Part shown: positions 22,950 through 34,272 of the stretch, one piece after another | How the letters are laid out: each line of letters begins with the position of its first letter | Position numbering within the stretch: position 1 is the stretch's first letter | Source: Datisca glomerata | Lineage: Eukaryota > Streptophyta > Magnoliopsida > Cucurbitales > Datiscaceae | Length of the DNA stretch: 64,000 nucleotides | Direction of reading: 5' to 3' | Assembly (NCBI GenBank): GCA_003255025.1 | Contig: QANY01007975.1 | Span: 496,001-560,000 of the forward strand | Program-made: the position numbers and the translations under genes | The notes under the pieces: generated by a model | What the model was told of the DNA's origin: nothing | The model's database searches: none | Seen by the model: the letters and a program-made list of their open reading frames with translations, nothing else

Positions 22950-24540
22950 AGATCCCCATATTTTAAAATCATTAACTTTGAATATTAAAATTATTGGTTA
23001 CCAAGTCCTAGAAGGCACCCAACTTCTAATTTTAATATTTAGAATTCATTACAAAGTTACCAAAACAAATATGAATTTCCAAGCCATCAATAGGATTCCA
23101 AATAATCAAACCCTATTGATACAATCTAGTCAAAGTAATGTCAATATTAGAGTTCCTAAAATAATTAGGTGGTCTGATATTAATTTATCTACAAATTGGC
23201 TTTAAACTAATGAATGTTGACCTACTCAAATTCAAAGACCAATTGAAGATATAGATTACATCCAGTAGAACATGGATGGTATTGTAAAAATTAACTTTCA
23301 AACATCTTCTAATCCACAAATTAGGGAGTACAGCCAGTCTAGTACCCCCAGAAATTCTTTTTTCTGAATCATCCATTAGTAATGATCAAAATATTAGGAT
23401 TCAACATTTAGAACAAGAATTGAAGAAATTAAAAATTTTAAATTTAAAACTTAAAGTCATAGCCACAAGTTCTCAAGTTAGTCAGCCAGTATTTGATAAT
23501 AAGTTTGATCAATCTAATGAAACTGAAGCACCTACTGTATCAGATTTCCAAGCAAGACTTCATTCCTGTAAATCCTCAACTCTTAGTTTTGAATATAGGA
23601 ATCTTGAGTCAAGAATATAAACCAGATTGGGAAGGTCTAGCCCAACATATAATGACCCAGTCAATCTTGATAGACATAATAGGTTCAGAGATTCATATGA
23701 TATGGATCAAAGAAAAGTCATACTTGCTGAATGAAAGGCATTCATGCAAGAATTTAGAATTGATATATTTTTCCTTAATTATGTTAAAGATATTTACGAA
23801 AGAAATATCAAAGTAATTTCAAAGTATAAATCGGTTAAGGAAGACTCTAGTGTAGTATCTACTAGTCATCCTCCTCCAGAAAAAATCATGATTAATCATG
23901 AAAATTCTTTAATCACTGCTTCTCCTTTCAAAATTGCAAAGAAAGAACAACCAAACAAAAAAGTAGTTGAACAACTCAACTATACTAACTAGAATCTAAT
24001 TACAATAGATAAACAATTAGACAAAATTGAGATTAAGGTTGATGTTCTTAATGAACCAAAATAAAATGAAACTCTGAAAGAAAACCCCCTAATAAATCTT
24101 CAGATAAAACCACTTTAAAAATTGTCCCAATTAATATAAAGACTGATAAAATGATTAAGGAATCAAAGAATAAATCTACTGAGTCATCTTACTCAATTAA
24201 GGTAGTTAACCAAGATAGTAATTCAGAATTTGAAACTAAGCCTGAAAAGATTGGTGAAATATTTTAAGAATTGAAAATAATTAACCAAGACGATAATTCA
24301 GATTCAAATAGCCATAGGTCTGAATCAACCAATGAATCATCTATAATAAGTGAATTTTCAAATATTAACAATATTAAAAAATATTTAGAAATTTAGAAAT
24401 TAATAAGTTAGAAAGGAAATAGCATACGAAACTCATGCATCCATATATTCAAATTAATGAATCTTCTCTTGTTAATCAATTTTCTGTTTCTGCAGAAAAA
24501 TATATGAATGGAATATTGATGGTCTTTTTAAACAGGAAGT
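22950..24540 (+). pseudogene. Viral ORF1 5' part: movement-protein C-terminus and linker
   Basis: Frames at 22978-23205, 23420-23620 and 23744-23992 read as parts of one low-complexity, Asn/Lys/Ser-rich polyprotein. The first includes NQTLLIQSSQSNVNIRVPK and IRWSDINL, which resembles the C-terminal part of florendovirus-type movement proteins. A coiled-coil-like stretch (HLEQELKKLKILNLKLKV, near 23400-23460) follows. Several in-frame stops, among them one at 23203-23205 and one that likely replaces Trp near 23731, disable it. Confidence 0.6.
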
Positions 24541-25662
24541 CCTCATTAGATTACAACACATGGCAATGATAGCTAACAGCGACATTACCACCCATAATTT
24601 ACTTCATGAAGAACTAATAAATCTTCTTGTCACAGGATTTTCAGGAATCCTCCATTCCTGGTGGGAAAAACATCTCACAGAAAAATCCAAAATTACCATT
24701 CTTTCAGCAGTTAAGATTGATGCTGAAGGAAATCCAATTATTGGAGAAAATCAGAAAACAATACCTAACAGAATTAATACACCCCTTTATACAATGATTG
24801 AACACTTCATTGGTACGTCAAGTGATATTACTTCACGTATTCATGATCAATTAAAAAATCTTAGGTGTCCAACCTTAAGTGATTTTAATTGGTACGAAAA
24901 TATATTTTTATCCAGAGTTGTGTCAAGGGATGATAGTAATCAACTCTTTTGGAAAGAAAAATTCATTAATGGATTTTCCAATCTCTTTGCCCATAAAATA
25001 AGGACAATCCTTAGTAATGACCTAGGAAATATAGACTATGATAGTCTAAACTATGGAACAATAATTACTATAATACAAAAAAAAGGATTAAAATGTGTGT
25101 TGACATAAAAATCAACAAACAAATTAAACAAGAAAGCAAGACCGCTAAATATGAGTTAGATAATTTTTGTGAGCAATATAGTTTACCCTCTATTGCCCCT
25201 TTTCAGAAAAATAAGAAAAACTCCCAGTTAAACCCTAGAAGGTCTCACAAGTTCTATAGGAAAAATTACGACAAACATAAGAATAAAAGTTTTGACCAAA
25301 ACTTTTTTAAGAATAAAAATTTCTCTAGGAATAAAAATTATTCCAAGATGAGGTTTAATAAAAAATTTGATAAAAGCAATATTATATGTTTTAAATGTGG
25401 TCAGAAAGGTCATCTTTCTAACACCTATCAAGTTAAGGATAAAATTAATCAATTAAAAATTTCTGAAGAAGATAAACAGGAATTGTTTAGAATCTTAGAA
25501 ACAATAGATTATTATGAAAATGATAGTGAAGATTTAGGAGAATATGAAACCCTTGAATCCTCTGAAACTGAATTCTTAAGTTTTAACAGTGATTCTCCTA
25601 ACATCACTATGAGGTGTAGGGATAGTTGTTGTCAGAAAATTAACGTCTTAAATAAAAAATGA
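24541..25662 (+). pseudogene. Viral coat (capsid) protein region with zinc knuckle
   Basis: Two overlapping frames. 24560-25108 encodes the core capsid domain; the frame changes within the A-rich run at about 25076-25095 and continues in 25093-25662. The second frame has a Lys/Asn-rich basic stretch (about 25200-25370), then a zinc-knuckle block CFKCGQKGHLS, then a Lys/Glu-rich tail (INQLKISEEDKQEL) typical of Caulimoviridae capsids. The fourth metal ligand is missing: the Cys expected after the His is Tyr. A single-base frame change and the lost ligand mark it as non-functional. Confidence 0.75.
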
Positions 25663-26094
25663 AGAACAAGAAACCATTTTGTTAGATTTAATTTGCAAAA
25701 TTGAAAATTCTAGAATTAAAACAAGAGTACCTTGAAAGACTTAAAAAGGTAATTCTGAAAAAATACGTCTAATAATAATAATACTGCAAGTCTTTCACAA
25801 ACCCTTGAAAAATTTAATAGGGTAAAAGGGAAAGAAAAGGAAGTTACTTTATAGGAACTTCAAAAGGAAATTAAAAATATCAAACTTTAAATAAAAGATT
25901 TAAAGAATCCAAACACTGAAAATAAAGGAAGAATTAAAACTTTTAAAAATAGAAAATCTAATTAATAAACAAGAATTTAGTGAACCAAGTAAATTACTAG
26001 TTTCTGATAATGAGGTTGAAGAAACTATTAACTGTCAAGACGATGAACATTTCATTCAAATACTTAATCACATCAAAATAAAAAAATGACACAT

Positions 26095-26431
26095 AATGGT
26101 CAGAATAATTATTCAAGACTTTGATTTCACAACAATGGCTCTTGTAGATTTAGGAGCAGATTTGAATTGTATGTAGAAAGAACTAGTTTCAACCAAGTAC
26201 TTTAAGAAGATAAAAGAATTTTTGTCTTCTGATAATGGTACCCGTATACATATCAATTATGAAATACCAATTTTCGAAGACAATTTATGTTTCAAAACAT
26301 CATGTGTCTTAGTAAAAAATATGACTGAAAAAATTATCTTAGGTTTACCATTCATTGCTCTATTATATCAATTTTCAACAGAATATGATGGAATAATTAC
26401 CTATGTCATGAATAAACCTATAAAATTTTAA
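26095..26431 (+). pseudogene. Viral aspartic protease region
   Basis: Retropepsin-like block. The active-site segment reads ALVDLGADLNCM, where the family has D-[ST]-G-A; here the Ser is Leu. A stop codon follows the Met. The frame resumes at 26222 with NGTRIHINYEIP and ends with the KIILGLPFI flap-like motif. Loss of the DSG/DTG triad and the nonsense codon make it inactive. A second, separate copy of part of this region occurs at 30337-30501. Confidence 0.7.
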
Positions 26432-26499
26432 TTTCTTTATTTTCCTCATAAAGAAAAATTAAAAGCTCTAAAAGAAATATCCATTTGTAATTCAATAAA

Positions 26500-27400
26500 T
26501 CTCATTTCTTGTAAAAACAAACAATTATGCTTTTTACAAAATGAATTAAAATTCAATAAAATTGAAGAACAACTTCAGAATCCTATTCTTCAAAACAAAA
26601 TTAAAATATTTGAACGGAAATTCTTTAAAGAATTATGTTCCGATATTCCCAATACTTTCTGGCACAGAAAGCAACATACTGTCAGTCTTATTTATATTAA
26701 CGGATTTGATGAAAAAAATATCTCAACAAAGGCAAAGTCAATTCAGATGAATTCTGAAATGCTTCAGTTCTGTAAAAAAGTAATTACAGAACTTGTCAAT
26801 AGGAATATCATTAGAAGGAGCAAGTATACTTGGTCCTGCTCTACCTTTTATGTCCAATACCAAATAACAGGGATTTAATAAACAGACTTGGAGATACAGT
26901 GATATTCTCTAAATTTGATATGAAATCTGAATTTTGGCAAATCCAGATAAATGAAAGTGATAAATATAAAACAACATTTGTAACTCCATTTGGCCATTAT
27001 GAGTGGAATGTAATGCCTTTTGGTCTTAAAAATACTCATAGTGAATTTCAAAATATAATGAATGAAATTTTTAACCAATTTACTGATTTCTCAATTGGTT
27101 TACATTGATGATGTATTCATTTTCTCTAAAACAATAAAGCAACATTGGAGACATCTTGAATCATTTGTTAGAATAATAAAATAAAATAGTTTAGTTATCT
27201 CTGCAAGAAAAATTAAATTATTTCAATCTAAGGTTAGATTTTTAAGATTTGAAATACACCATTCTATAATCAAGCCAATTGATAGAGTAATACAATTTAT
27301 TGACAAATTTTCCAATGAAATCCTAAATAAAACACAGTTACAAAGATTTCTAGGATCTTTAAATTACATATCTGACTTTTCAATAAAATGAGAATTGACT
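26500..27400 (+). pseudogene. Viral reverse transcriptase region
   Basis: The frame at 26830-27108 holds the RT core blocks FDMKSEFWQIQI, KTTFVTPFGHYEW and VMPFGLKN. The catalytic YIDD (codons at 27101-27112) lies in a different frame from the preceding block, so a frameshift separates them. In-frame stops follow near 27183 and 27390. The YIDD itself is unmutated. The spacer between protease and RT (26431-26830) is AT-rich coding remains. Confidence 0.85.
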
Positions 27401-27918
27401 TTAAGCCTCTCTTTGACAGACTTAAAAAGAATCCTCCTTCATGGACAACTGTCCATACCAATTTAATCAAAAGAATTAAGGCCCATGTTAAGACACTTCC
27501 TTGTCTTGGCATTCCTACTAATAATTCTTTTAAAATTGTCCAAACTGATACCTCTAAAATTGGATATGGAGGTATCTTGTTACAAAAAATTCCTCCAGAA
27601 TCACCAAAACAAATTGTTATGTTTACATCGGAAACATGGTCTCAATCACAAGTTAATTACAGTACAATTAAGAAGGAAATCATATCTGTTGTATTATGCA
27701 TACAGAAATTCCAAGTTAACTTGTTGAATCAGAATTTTTTGTTAAAAATTGATTGTAAATATGCTAAGCATGTTCTAGAAAAGGATGTTAAAAATATAAC
27801 CTCCAAACATATTTTCGCTAGATGGCAGTCCATATTTAGTATTTTTTATTTTGATATTGAATTCATTAAAGGAATTAATAATTTAGTTCTTGACTTTTTA
27901 ACCCGTGAATTTTTGTAA
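27388..27918 (+). pseudogene. Viral RNase H region and end of ORF1
   Basis: Open for 176 codons. Recognisable RNase H blocks are QTDTSKIGYGGIL (first catalytic Asp), TIKKEIISVV (Glu), LLKIDCKYAKHVL (Asp) and the closing NNLVLDFLTREFL. It is the longest undamaged piece of ORF1 and stops with TAA at 27916-27918, 13 nt before the ATG of the next ORF. It is separated from the RT by stops and so would not be made as part of a polyprotein. Confidence 0.8.
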
Positions 27919-27931
27919 GGGCAATATCACG

Positions 27932-29150
27932 ATGGGGTCTAGGCCCCAGGCCTCAAAGCACGGAACTAAAAGGGAACCTTTAGTCCCACAATTGGCCCTT
28001 AAGGCCCAGATTAAAGAGGAGTCCTCTACTCTTAACCAAATGACAGTACTTAGGTCCATCAGACCCAACTATCAATTAACCCCAGTCAACCAATTTAACT
28101 CATTCACAATTTCTCAGCCCTTTGACGTCCAATTAGCAAATAAGCCAATTAAAAAATACAGAATATCATCTCCTTATCTTCACAAAAAACCTAGTAAGAA
28201 TCTTTTTCATATTGAGCTTCCATTCAGTCATCTAAAAAATCCTACTGAAATAGTAAAAGCACATTTTCTTCCTGATTTTCATTTTGTCCCTGGACACAGA
28301 GACAAAAATCTCAGTTTCTATATAGACATTCTTTTAGAAACTAAATCTGTAAATATCAGCCCAATCAAGAATGGGGAAGGAAAGATCATCTATCACTCTT
28401 TTTATATTCCCAAAATTTTAACATTAGAGGAATGGAAGGTCCATCCTTCAAGCCTGAAAAATCTTTTGGATAAAAAATAATACAATTATTTTAACTACAT
28501 TAATGCTTGGCACACAATTTTCCTGCATCAAGACAGTAATTTCTCCCACTCATGGTTTTTAAATTTCGACAAGGATTTTAAAACTAATTCTTAAAAATTG
28601 TTCATAAGGTGGTGGTCCGTTCACGGTCCTCTCTTAGAAATTTTCCTAATTGATCTGCAACAGAGTTTTGATTTTTTGTTAAAATAATATAAGCCTTCAC
28701 CAATTGAGGCTTCTTTTCCTCAATTACTCTACTTCATAAATAAATTAAAATTACCATGGATTCTCAAGTGGTAATACTCAATAGAAAATGAAGTTTTAAT
28801 AAGATAGTATTATGTGAAATGGTGGGATAAGTTCAATATCCAAAAAATAAATACATCCATCAATCAAGAGTTTGCAAAAAATTACCCTAGCCTGAAGCTA
28901 GTCAAGCCATTTACCGAGGCTCCATTGAGAATAAATGAACCTACTAGCCCAGAACCATAATCAAAATCATCCAATTCATCCAAAGAATCCAGACCTAAAT
29001 CTGAATCACGACCCTCCTCAAAGGGTAAATCTAAGGCCACAATGGAAAAATCTAAATCAAAGAAGGATTTGGTCCAAAAATTGCTTCTCCTGCTAGAAGA
29101 CAATGGCGATTCTGACTCTGGACCTTCAGTTGAGTCAAATCACCCAATTA
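27932..29150 (+). pseudogene. Viral ORF2, first 182 codons open, remainder decayed
   Basis: ATG at 27932, stop at 28478-28480. The open part is basic and Pro/Ser-rich and has no domain I can name; florendoviruses have a second ORF of unknown function in this place. After the stop, protein-like sequence continues in the same frame for at least 200 nt with further nonsense codons (RWWSVHGPLLEIF at about 28614-28652), and Ser/Lys-rich coding character is visible to about 29130. The original ORF2 was therefore probably longer. A GTG 27 nt upstream is not needed as a start. Confidence 0.6.
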
Positions 29151-29677
29151 AACCAAAATTCTAAAAAGGCCAAACATCTAAGACTCTCCATCAACAATTG
29201 ACAAATAGCCAAAATTTGAAAGGCCGCGTCATACCCAATGGGCCCATGACACATTTCAAGACTCACAAGATCCATTCGACAATACAAATTTATGCAGTGA
29301 TGAATAAGATCAAAAAATGAATATTTCTCCCTTGGCAAAATGCCAACAAATAGTACCAAGTAATGCGACACAATCAATGAAGACTCATAAACCTGAGATA
29401 GAAATTATTAAAAGAAAACAGTGGCTCCATCAAAGTAACAACGACCTCAATCATTTTCAACAAATCATGACAGACACGAAGATCAAGATTTCAATTATCA
29501 AGATTTTTTGTAATTTGTCATTTTATGATGATTGTACTAAGTTTTCAAATAAGTAGGCAACTATTTATGCTTTTTACTATTCTTAGTTAAAAGTAGGCAT
29601 GTAAATTATTTTTACTTTTGTAGAATAGAATAGTTCAGGTAAATGATGGGTTCCCGGTGAACTCCACTTTTCTTAGC
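29151..29677 (+). other. Viral 3' part and upstream promoter region
   Basis: Contains a 79-codon frame (29317-29556, Lys/Gln/Asn-rich) that may be more ORF2 remains, then non-coding DNA rising to the TATA box. Confidence 0.45.
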
Positions 29678-29685
29678 TATAAATA
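29678..29685 (+). promoter_or_regulatory. TATA box of the viral pregenomic promoter
   Basis: TATAAATA about 305 bp upstream of the tRNA-Met primer site, followed by CTCTCTC and a leader-like stretch. This is the arrangement of pararetroviral pregenomic promoters. AATAAA at 29841-29846 could be the poly(A) signal. Confidence 0.6.
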
Positions 29686-29980
29686 GGTAGTCTCTCTCAT
29701 TTAAGAATCAAAACTCATTTTACAACTCTACTATTTGAGAGCTAAGACAAAGCTTTCTTCTTCTACTCCTCTTTCGTAAATCTTTTCTTCTTCTTTTATC
29801 AACATAAATTAGTGAGCGGGAGCACTAATTTATTGTTGCCAATAAACTATGTTTGTGTAAGTTTTTAATCTTACACCATAATACAGTTTTTGTAATTACT
29901 ATTTGTTAATATAGTTTTTACTATTTATCTTCTTGCTTCTTTAATACCCCTTCACTAAATTACTATTTAATTCCATGCCT

Positions 29981-29995
29981 TTTGGTATCAGAGCC
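29981..29995 (+). other. tRNA-Met primer binding site of the viral insertion
   Basis: TTTGGTATCAGAGCC, complementary to the 3' end of plant initiator tRNA-Met, which primes minus-strand synthesis in Caulimoviridae. It marks the conventional origin of the circular viral map. The same 12-base core ends the Copia LTR at 720-731. Confidence 0.85.
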
Positions 29996-30100
29996 AAAAC
30001 TGGTGGGAATAATACTGTTCATTAACAATTTCTACTTCTATTTCTGCATAATTAATCTGTTTGCCGCCTATTATGGCTGGTTATTGAAATCATTGTTTTC

Positions 30101-30158
30101 TTATTTACTTACATGAATAATTGCTTATATCTAATCAATTATTCATGTAAGCAAATAA
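30101..30158. repeat. Hairpin just downstream of the viral primer site
   Basis: Left arm 30101-30123 and right arm 30136-30158 are complementary over 23 bp with one mismatch, separated by a 12-nt loop. Left arm begins TTATTTACTTACATGAATAA. Confidence 0.85.
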
Positions 30159-30325
30159 GCAATTATAAGAATAACCAACCACTTGGGCAAAACCTCTTAT
30201 ATCTAACAGATTAATTATGTAGAACTACCTCTGTCTTATGGACCTAGGTAAGACCTCTTATATCTAACAGATTTTATAATCAATTATAAGAATAACCAGC
30301 CACTTGGGCCCAAATTATTTTTACA
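30159..30325. repeat. Short direct repeats in the viral leader
   Basis: AATTATAAGAATAACCARCC + ACTTGGGC occurs near 30161 and 30279. CTCTTATATCTAACAGATT occurs near 30192 and 30254. Non-coding. Confidence 0.8.
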
Positions 30326-30336
30326 TGATAGCAGAT

Positions 30337-30497
30337 TTGAATTGTATGTAGGAAGTACTAATTCCTCTGAAGTACTTCAAGAAGATGAAAGAGTCTCTAT
30401 CTTCTGCCGATGGTACCCGAATGCATATTAATTATGAAATCCCTAAAGTTCATATTTTACAAGATGATGAATGTTTCAAAACATCATTTGTCTTAGT

Positions 30498-30501
<4 letters not shown>
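30337..30501 (+). pseudogene. Second viral protease fragment
   Basis: Aligns with 26157-26320: GCAGATTTGAATTGTATGTA, GATGGTACCCGAATGCATAT and TGTTTCAAAACATCATTTGT have close counterparts there, in the same order. Differences include a 6-base insertion near 30450. It ends in an (AT)n tract at 30500-30529. It comes from a related but distinct viral copy or from a rearranged concatemer. Confidence 0.8.
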
Positions 30502-30531
<30 letters not shown>

Positions 30532-30725
30532 CTCTCTAAATCTCTAATTAAATCTACGAATGTAGTAGATCTAACCAAACTCTCTAGCTCTCTCTCTCCA
30601 AATTCGGTTAATAACCGAATATATTAAAAATAATATATTTATCTCTCTCTCTATGTTAGTAATATTTGAATTTATTAAAGAGATACTATCTGTAACTCTT
30701 CTCTCTCTCTCTCTCTCTCTGTCTC
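30500..30725. repeat. (AT)n and (CT)n microsatellites
   Basis: AT dinucleotide run about 30500-30529, CT-rich stretches near 30575-30600 and a clean CT run near 30696-30724. Confidence 0.9.
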
Positions 30726-31395
30726 TGTTTATATCTATTAAATCTCTATGTACCTATATAATTATTAGTAATCGGATTTTCAGTCTCTCCATCTCGCTCG
30801 ATCACTAGGGAATTAATGGTACTTAAGGATCAAGAGGTAATTAAAAACGTAAAATGCTAATTTTGACTCTCAAAGCACCACGCTTTGTTAACATGTTTAG
30901 TCTATCTAAATTAATAAGTCCCAACCTAAGATGACATAGATACGTGTCATCATCATTGAGAGACTCTTGGTCATTTGTTACTTTTAGGATTTTCTATTCA
31001 GAATTATTTAACGCACGTTCATTCGGTTTGAGCATGTACAGTCGGTTTGAACTTTTGCATGATAAATATTGAATTCATTCTTCGAAATAATAAACTGATT
31101 ATGAATAAAATAAATATCAAATAATTTTTTATACAGTAACGATAAAAAAAATCAAATTTCTTGAAAAACCAGGAATAAAATAATTACTATTCAAATAAGA
31201 AAATTATTTCTAAAGCTTAAACGAACTGTTCTCAATACTTTTGCTGACACGAGCGCACCACTGCCAACTCTCATTATCACCACACCATCAACAAGCTCTC
31301 TTGTCGAATCAAGAATCTCTAAAGAATAACATACATGATAAGTGGCTCATTAATCCAATATCCAGAATGACGAATCATATACCACTAAATAGCTT
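30726..31395. other. Unassigned AT-rich DNA
   Basis: No coding or repeat signal I can name. It may hold the far end of the truncated Copia element to the right, but no pol sequence was recognised. Confidence 0.5.
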
Positions 31396-31399
31396 CAAG

Positions 31400-32270
31400 T
31401 ACATCAGATTTATTTTTCTTTTTCAGCTCGAAGAGATGCTTGCTATAGTTTCTCTTCTAGTGACCTTCAACTCCACAGTGAAAATATTTTCCCTTGGGTT
31501 TGATGTCGCTTTTGTTCTTCTTGGCACTGGGTGACTTTTTGCCTTTCTTTCCTCTTTTGTTCTTACTCTTGTCCTCACCATTGTTCTTCTTCCTTTTGTT
31601 GTTCTTAAGAACATTGGAAGAAGGTTTTTGCTCAGCAAAATTTGCCTCTCCCTCTTTGGTCATACTCTTGTTAAGTGACTCAAAAGTATGCAGTTCATTC
31701 AACAATTGGGTCATGTTAATTTTAACTTGTTCATAACACAGTTGGTGGTGAATGTAGAAAAAGTAGGTGTGAGTGATTCAAGTATAATGCTGACTTGAGT
31801 TCGCTCATCAATGGTAGCTCATGTACTTCTGTCTCATGCATTATATTGATCATGTTCATGCACAGAAGTACCTTTCTTCATCTTGGTTGTCATGTAGCTC
31901 AGCATAGCCTCATGACGACTTTGATCAAACTACTGCTGAAATATCGCCTGTAACAATTTTATAATCTCATAGGCAGTTTATATACTTTCATGCTTGGTTC
32001 TCAGAACATCATTCATGCTCACAAGCATGAAGCACTTAACTTTGTTTTTAGATTGGTTCCAAGCATCAAACTTATCCCTAAAATTCTTAGGAGCGTTGAC
32101 AGTAGGCTCCTCTAGACATTCCTCAATAAGAACAAACTTGTGGTTCTCACATATTAACATCAAATTTAAATTCGACTTGTATCTTATGAAGTTATCACTA
32201 TTAAGTTTTTCGAGTGCAAGAAAAGTAGGAATGTGGTGTCACATGGTAGACATAATAATAATTGAAAAAT
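31400..32270 (-). pseudogene. Copia gag pseudogene
   Basis: Minus-strand remains of a Copia gag. The N-terminal half includes KFVLIEECLEEP...NAPKNFRDKFDAWNQ and KVKCFMLVSMNDVL (32163-31978). The middle is the conserved SRHEAMLSYMTTKMKKG..VHEH (about 31930-31840). The C-terminal half is Lys-rich, followed by a zinc knuckle. That knuckle reads YFHCGVEGH, stop, KRNY: the first Cys is Tyr, the Trp after His is a stop codon, and the last Cys is Tyr. Several other stops interrupt the frame. No protease, integrase or RT follows at lower coordinates, so the element is truncated after gag. Confidence 0.8.
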
Positions 32271-34256
32271 AAAAATACATAATTCAATATAGTTTAAATA
32301 AATATCAAGAAATTCAGAAAGTAAATATGATGCACGAATGCAACATATCAAACACATTAACTTAATAATTACTAATCCACAATAAAACAACCTAACAATT
32401 AATGTGACGTCTTAGGGTCGGTCAAATTAATTTTAAAATGTCTATGGGACATTCTCATCCTTATTAATTAAAACTCAAAATATATCATATTTTCTCTTTT
32501 AACAATAAGGTATCATTAATTTGGTCAAGTCACAATTACCCACTCAAAATTTAATTATGACTTTGTGAGTGTAACCTATTATTTTAGATTCCATGATTTG
32601 ATTAAGAATATGTCGCCTTAGGGTTGGTTAAAACTAAACTACATCACTTAGTCCTATCGTCTTAAGAAGTTCAACTTTGGTATTGATACAGCTCGAAACC
32701 TTCCTTAGACGGATGAAAACAAAGCCATCTTGGGGCCCTCAATGTCTCTCATGGTGTTGTACTAATAATGAAGACCATATGTTATATTGACATGTCAACC
32801 TTTTCTCACTCACTATTTTATAATTAGTATTTTTATTTTAACTAATCAATTAATTACTAGTTAAAATAACCCTATGAATATAAAATTATCAGTTAATCCA
32901 ATCTAATTAGTCTAAGTTCATTCAACTTTCTAAAGAGCCTAAGTCAAAATTAGGTGAACTTAGAATAACTAATTAATTACATTCATCAAATTTTAATAAA
33001 ACTCTTTTAATTAAGTTGGTTATCCTAAAGGTTACTATAGCCTTTAGAGTGGTGTGATTACCAAGTTTTGACTAATTTAAACCTAACAATTTACATGCAA
33101 TTGATTTCTCAAAACAATTCATATAAACATATTAGGGATGTCTTAATCAATCATGTTTCTACTAATGAGATGCATTATTAAATAAAATTATGTGGGGTTT
33201 CATGTATGACATGTGATCGACTAATTCATGGTCATCTTATCAATCATATCAATAAATAAATAATAATTAAATAAACAATTGATGAAACGAGTGACTATTG
33301 AGTATTTTTAAATTATAACTTTTAAAAATAGAAATAATTACAAAGAGTACTTCATGAATATATATTTCTCAAATAGCTACTTCTCCACCAGAGGTCTATC
33401 TTTTTAATCTTCAAGCCTTGATCAAAATCTTTTTAATTAGGATAAATTATTTTTTCTTATTAAATAATCTTATTAATTATCTTTTTAAAATTTATTGAAT
33501 TTGGTAATCAAAAGCCAATTTGATGACTCATCAAACTTGGGTCAAACCCAATCAATTAATTAATTATAATTTAATAAAATTAAAATAGGTAATTATCCTT
33601 TTAAAAATCAAATTTCAAATTTTAAAATTCAAAATTCAAAATTCAAAATTCAAAAATTAAAAATCAAAATTTTAATTTTGAAAGATTAGGATGGGATTTG
33701 GGTTTTCACGACACATCGTAGGGATAGGGTAACACGGTACCAGGATTTCTGTGAAACTTCCCTTGCAGTAACAACAATTGACTCCGACAATAGAACTCTC
33801 TCACCGCCGCCCCCATCCACCGCCATCAACCACAGTCGACGGTCCAACCGCCGGCGTCCTTCATGGCTGCGGCCTCGTGGACACTGATTTTTCCAGCGGC
33901 GTTGCGGCCGCTGGACTACCAGTGATTCCGGTGCTGGAAATCCAATTTCCGGTGCCGGCGCTGGAATTTCATTCTTCTTCGTTCTACTCGTGCGTTCTTT
34001 GTCTTCTCGCGATTGAAATTTTACAACATGATATTAAAAAAATACAAAAAATTGTATGGGCAAAACGGCTTAGACAAGATCTAAGGAGAAATTAAAAAAC
34101 AAAGCCTAAACCCAAAAGTCACCATACAACTAATGATTTATCATTAATCATACATTCAAAAAATAAACCATCCATTCATTCATATTTATCAAATTACATA
34201 TATTATGAATGATGCAAGAACACCTACACAGTATTCAATATACAAATATATAAAGA
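32271..34256 (-). other. Long leader between Copia LTR and gag
   Basis: AT-rich with a run of AAATTCAAAATTCAAAATTC near 33615-33665, then a GC-rich block (33780-34000) with GCCGCC and CCGGCG runs. The 105-codon plus-strand frame at 33778-34095 crosses this block and shows no domain. Placed in the Copia element because it lies between primer site and gag. Confidence 0.5.
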
Positions 34257-34271
34257 TCACTTTGATACCAA
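34257..34271 (-). other. tRNA-Met primer binding site of the minus-strand Copia element
   Basis: Reads TTGGTATCAAAGTGA on the minus strand, one A after the LTR edge at 34273. Matches the usual TGGTATCAGAGC apart from one base. Confidence 0.7.
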
Positions 34272-34272
34272 A

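Larger units (their letters stand above)
22950..30000 (+). mobile_element. Endogenous florendovirus-like pararetrovirus (decayed)
   Basis: About 7 kb of very AT-rich plus-strand sequence with the gene order of endogenous florendoviruses (family Caulimoviridae): movement-protein C-terminal part, coat protein with zinc knuckle, aspartic protease, reverse transcriptase, RNase H, then a second ORF, and a non-coding region with a TATA box and a tRNA-Met primer site. The N-terminal movement-protein domain is missing. The polyprotein frame is broken by nonsense codons and frameshifts, so it is a fossil. There is no integrase, as expected for a pararetrovirus. Family placement rests on gene order and motif memory; a search would settle the genus. 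Confidence 0.8.

Noticed and set aside
27905..27931. Upstream GTG as the start of viral ORF2
   Set aside because: An ATG lies 27 nt downstream, after the ORF1 stop. A GTG start is not needed.
28882..29103. Acidic minus-strand ORF
   Set aside because: Antisense to Ser/Lys-rich remains of viral ORF2 on the plus strand.
33778..34095. 105-codon Pro/Val-rich plus-strand ORF as a host gene
   Set aside because: Lies inside the leader of a minus-strand Copia element, has no splice context or domain, and crosses a GC-rich patch.
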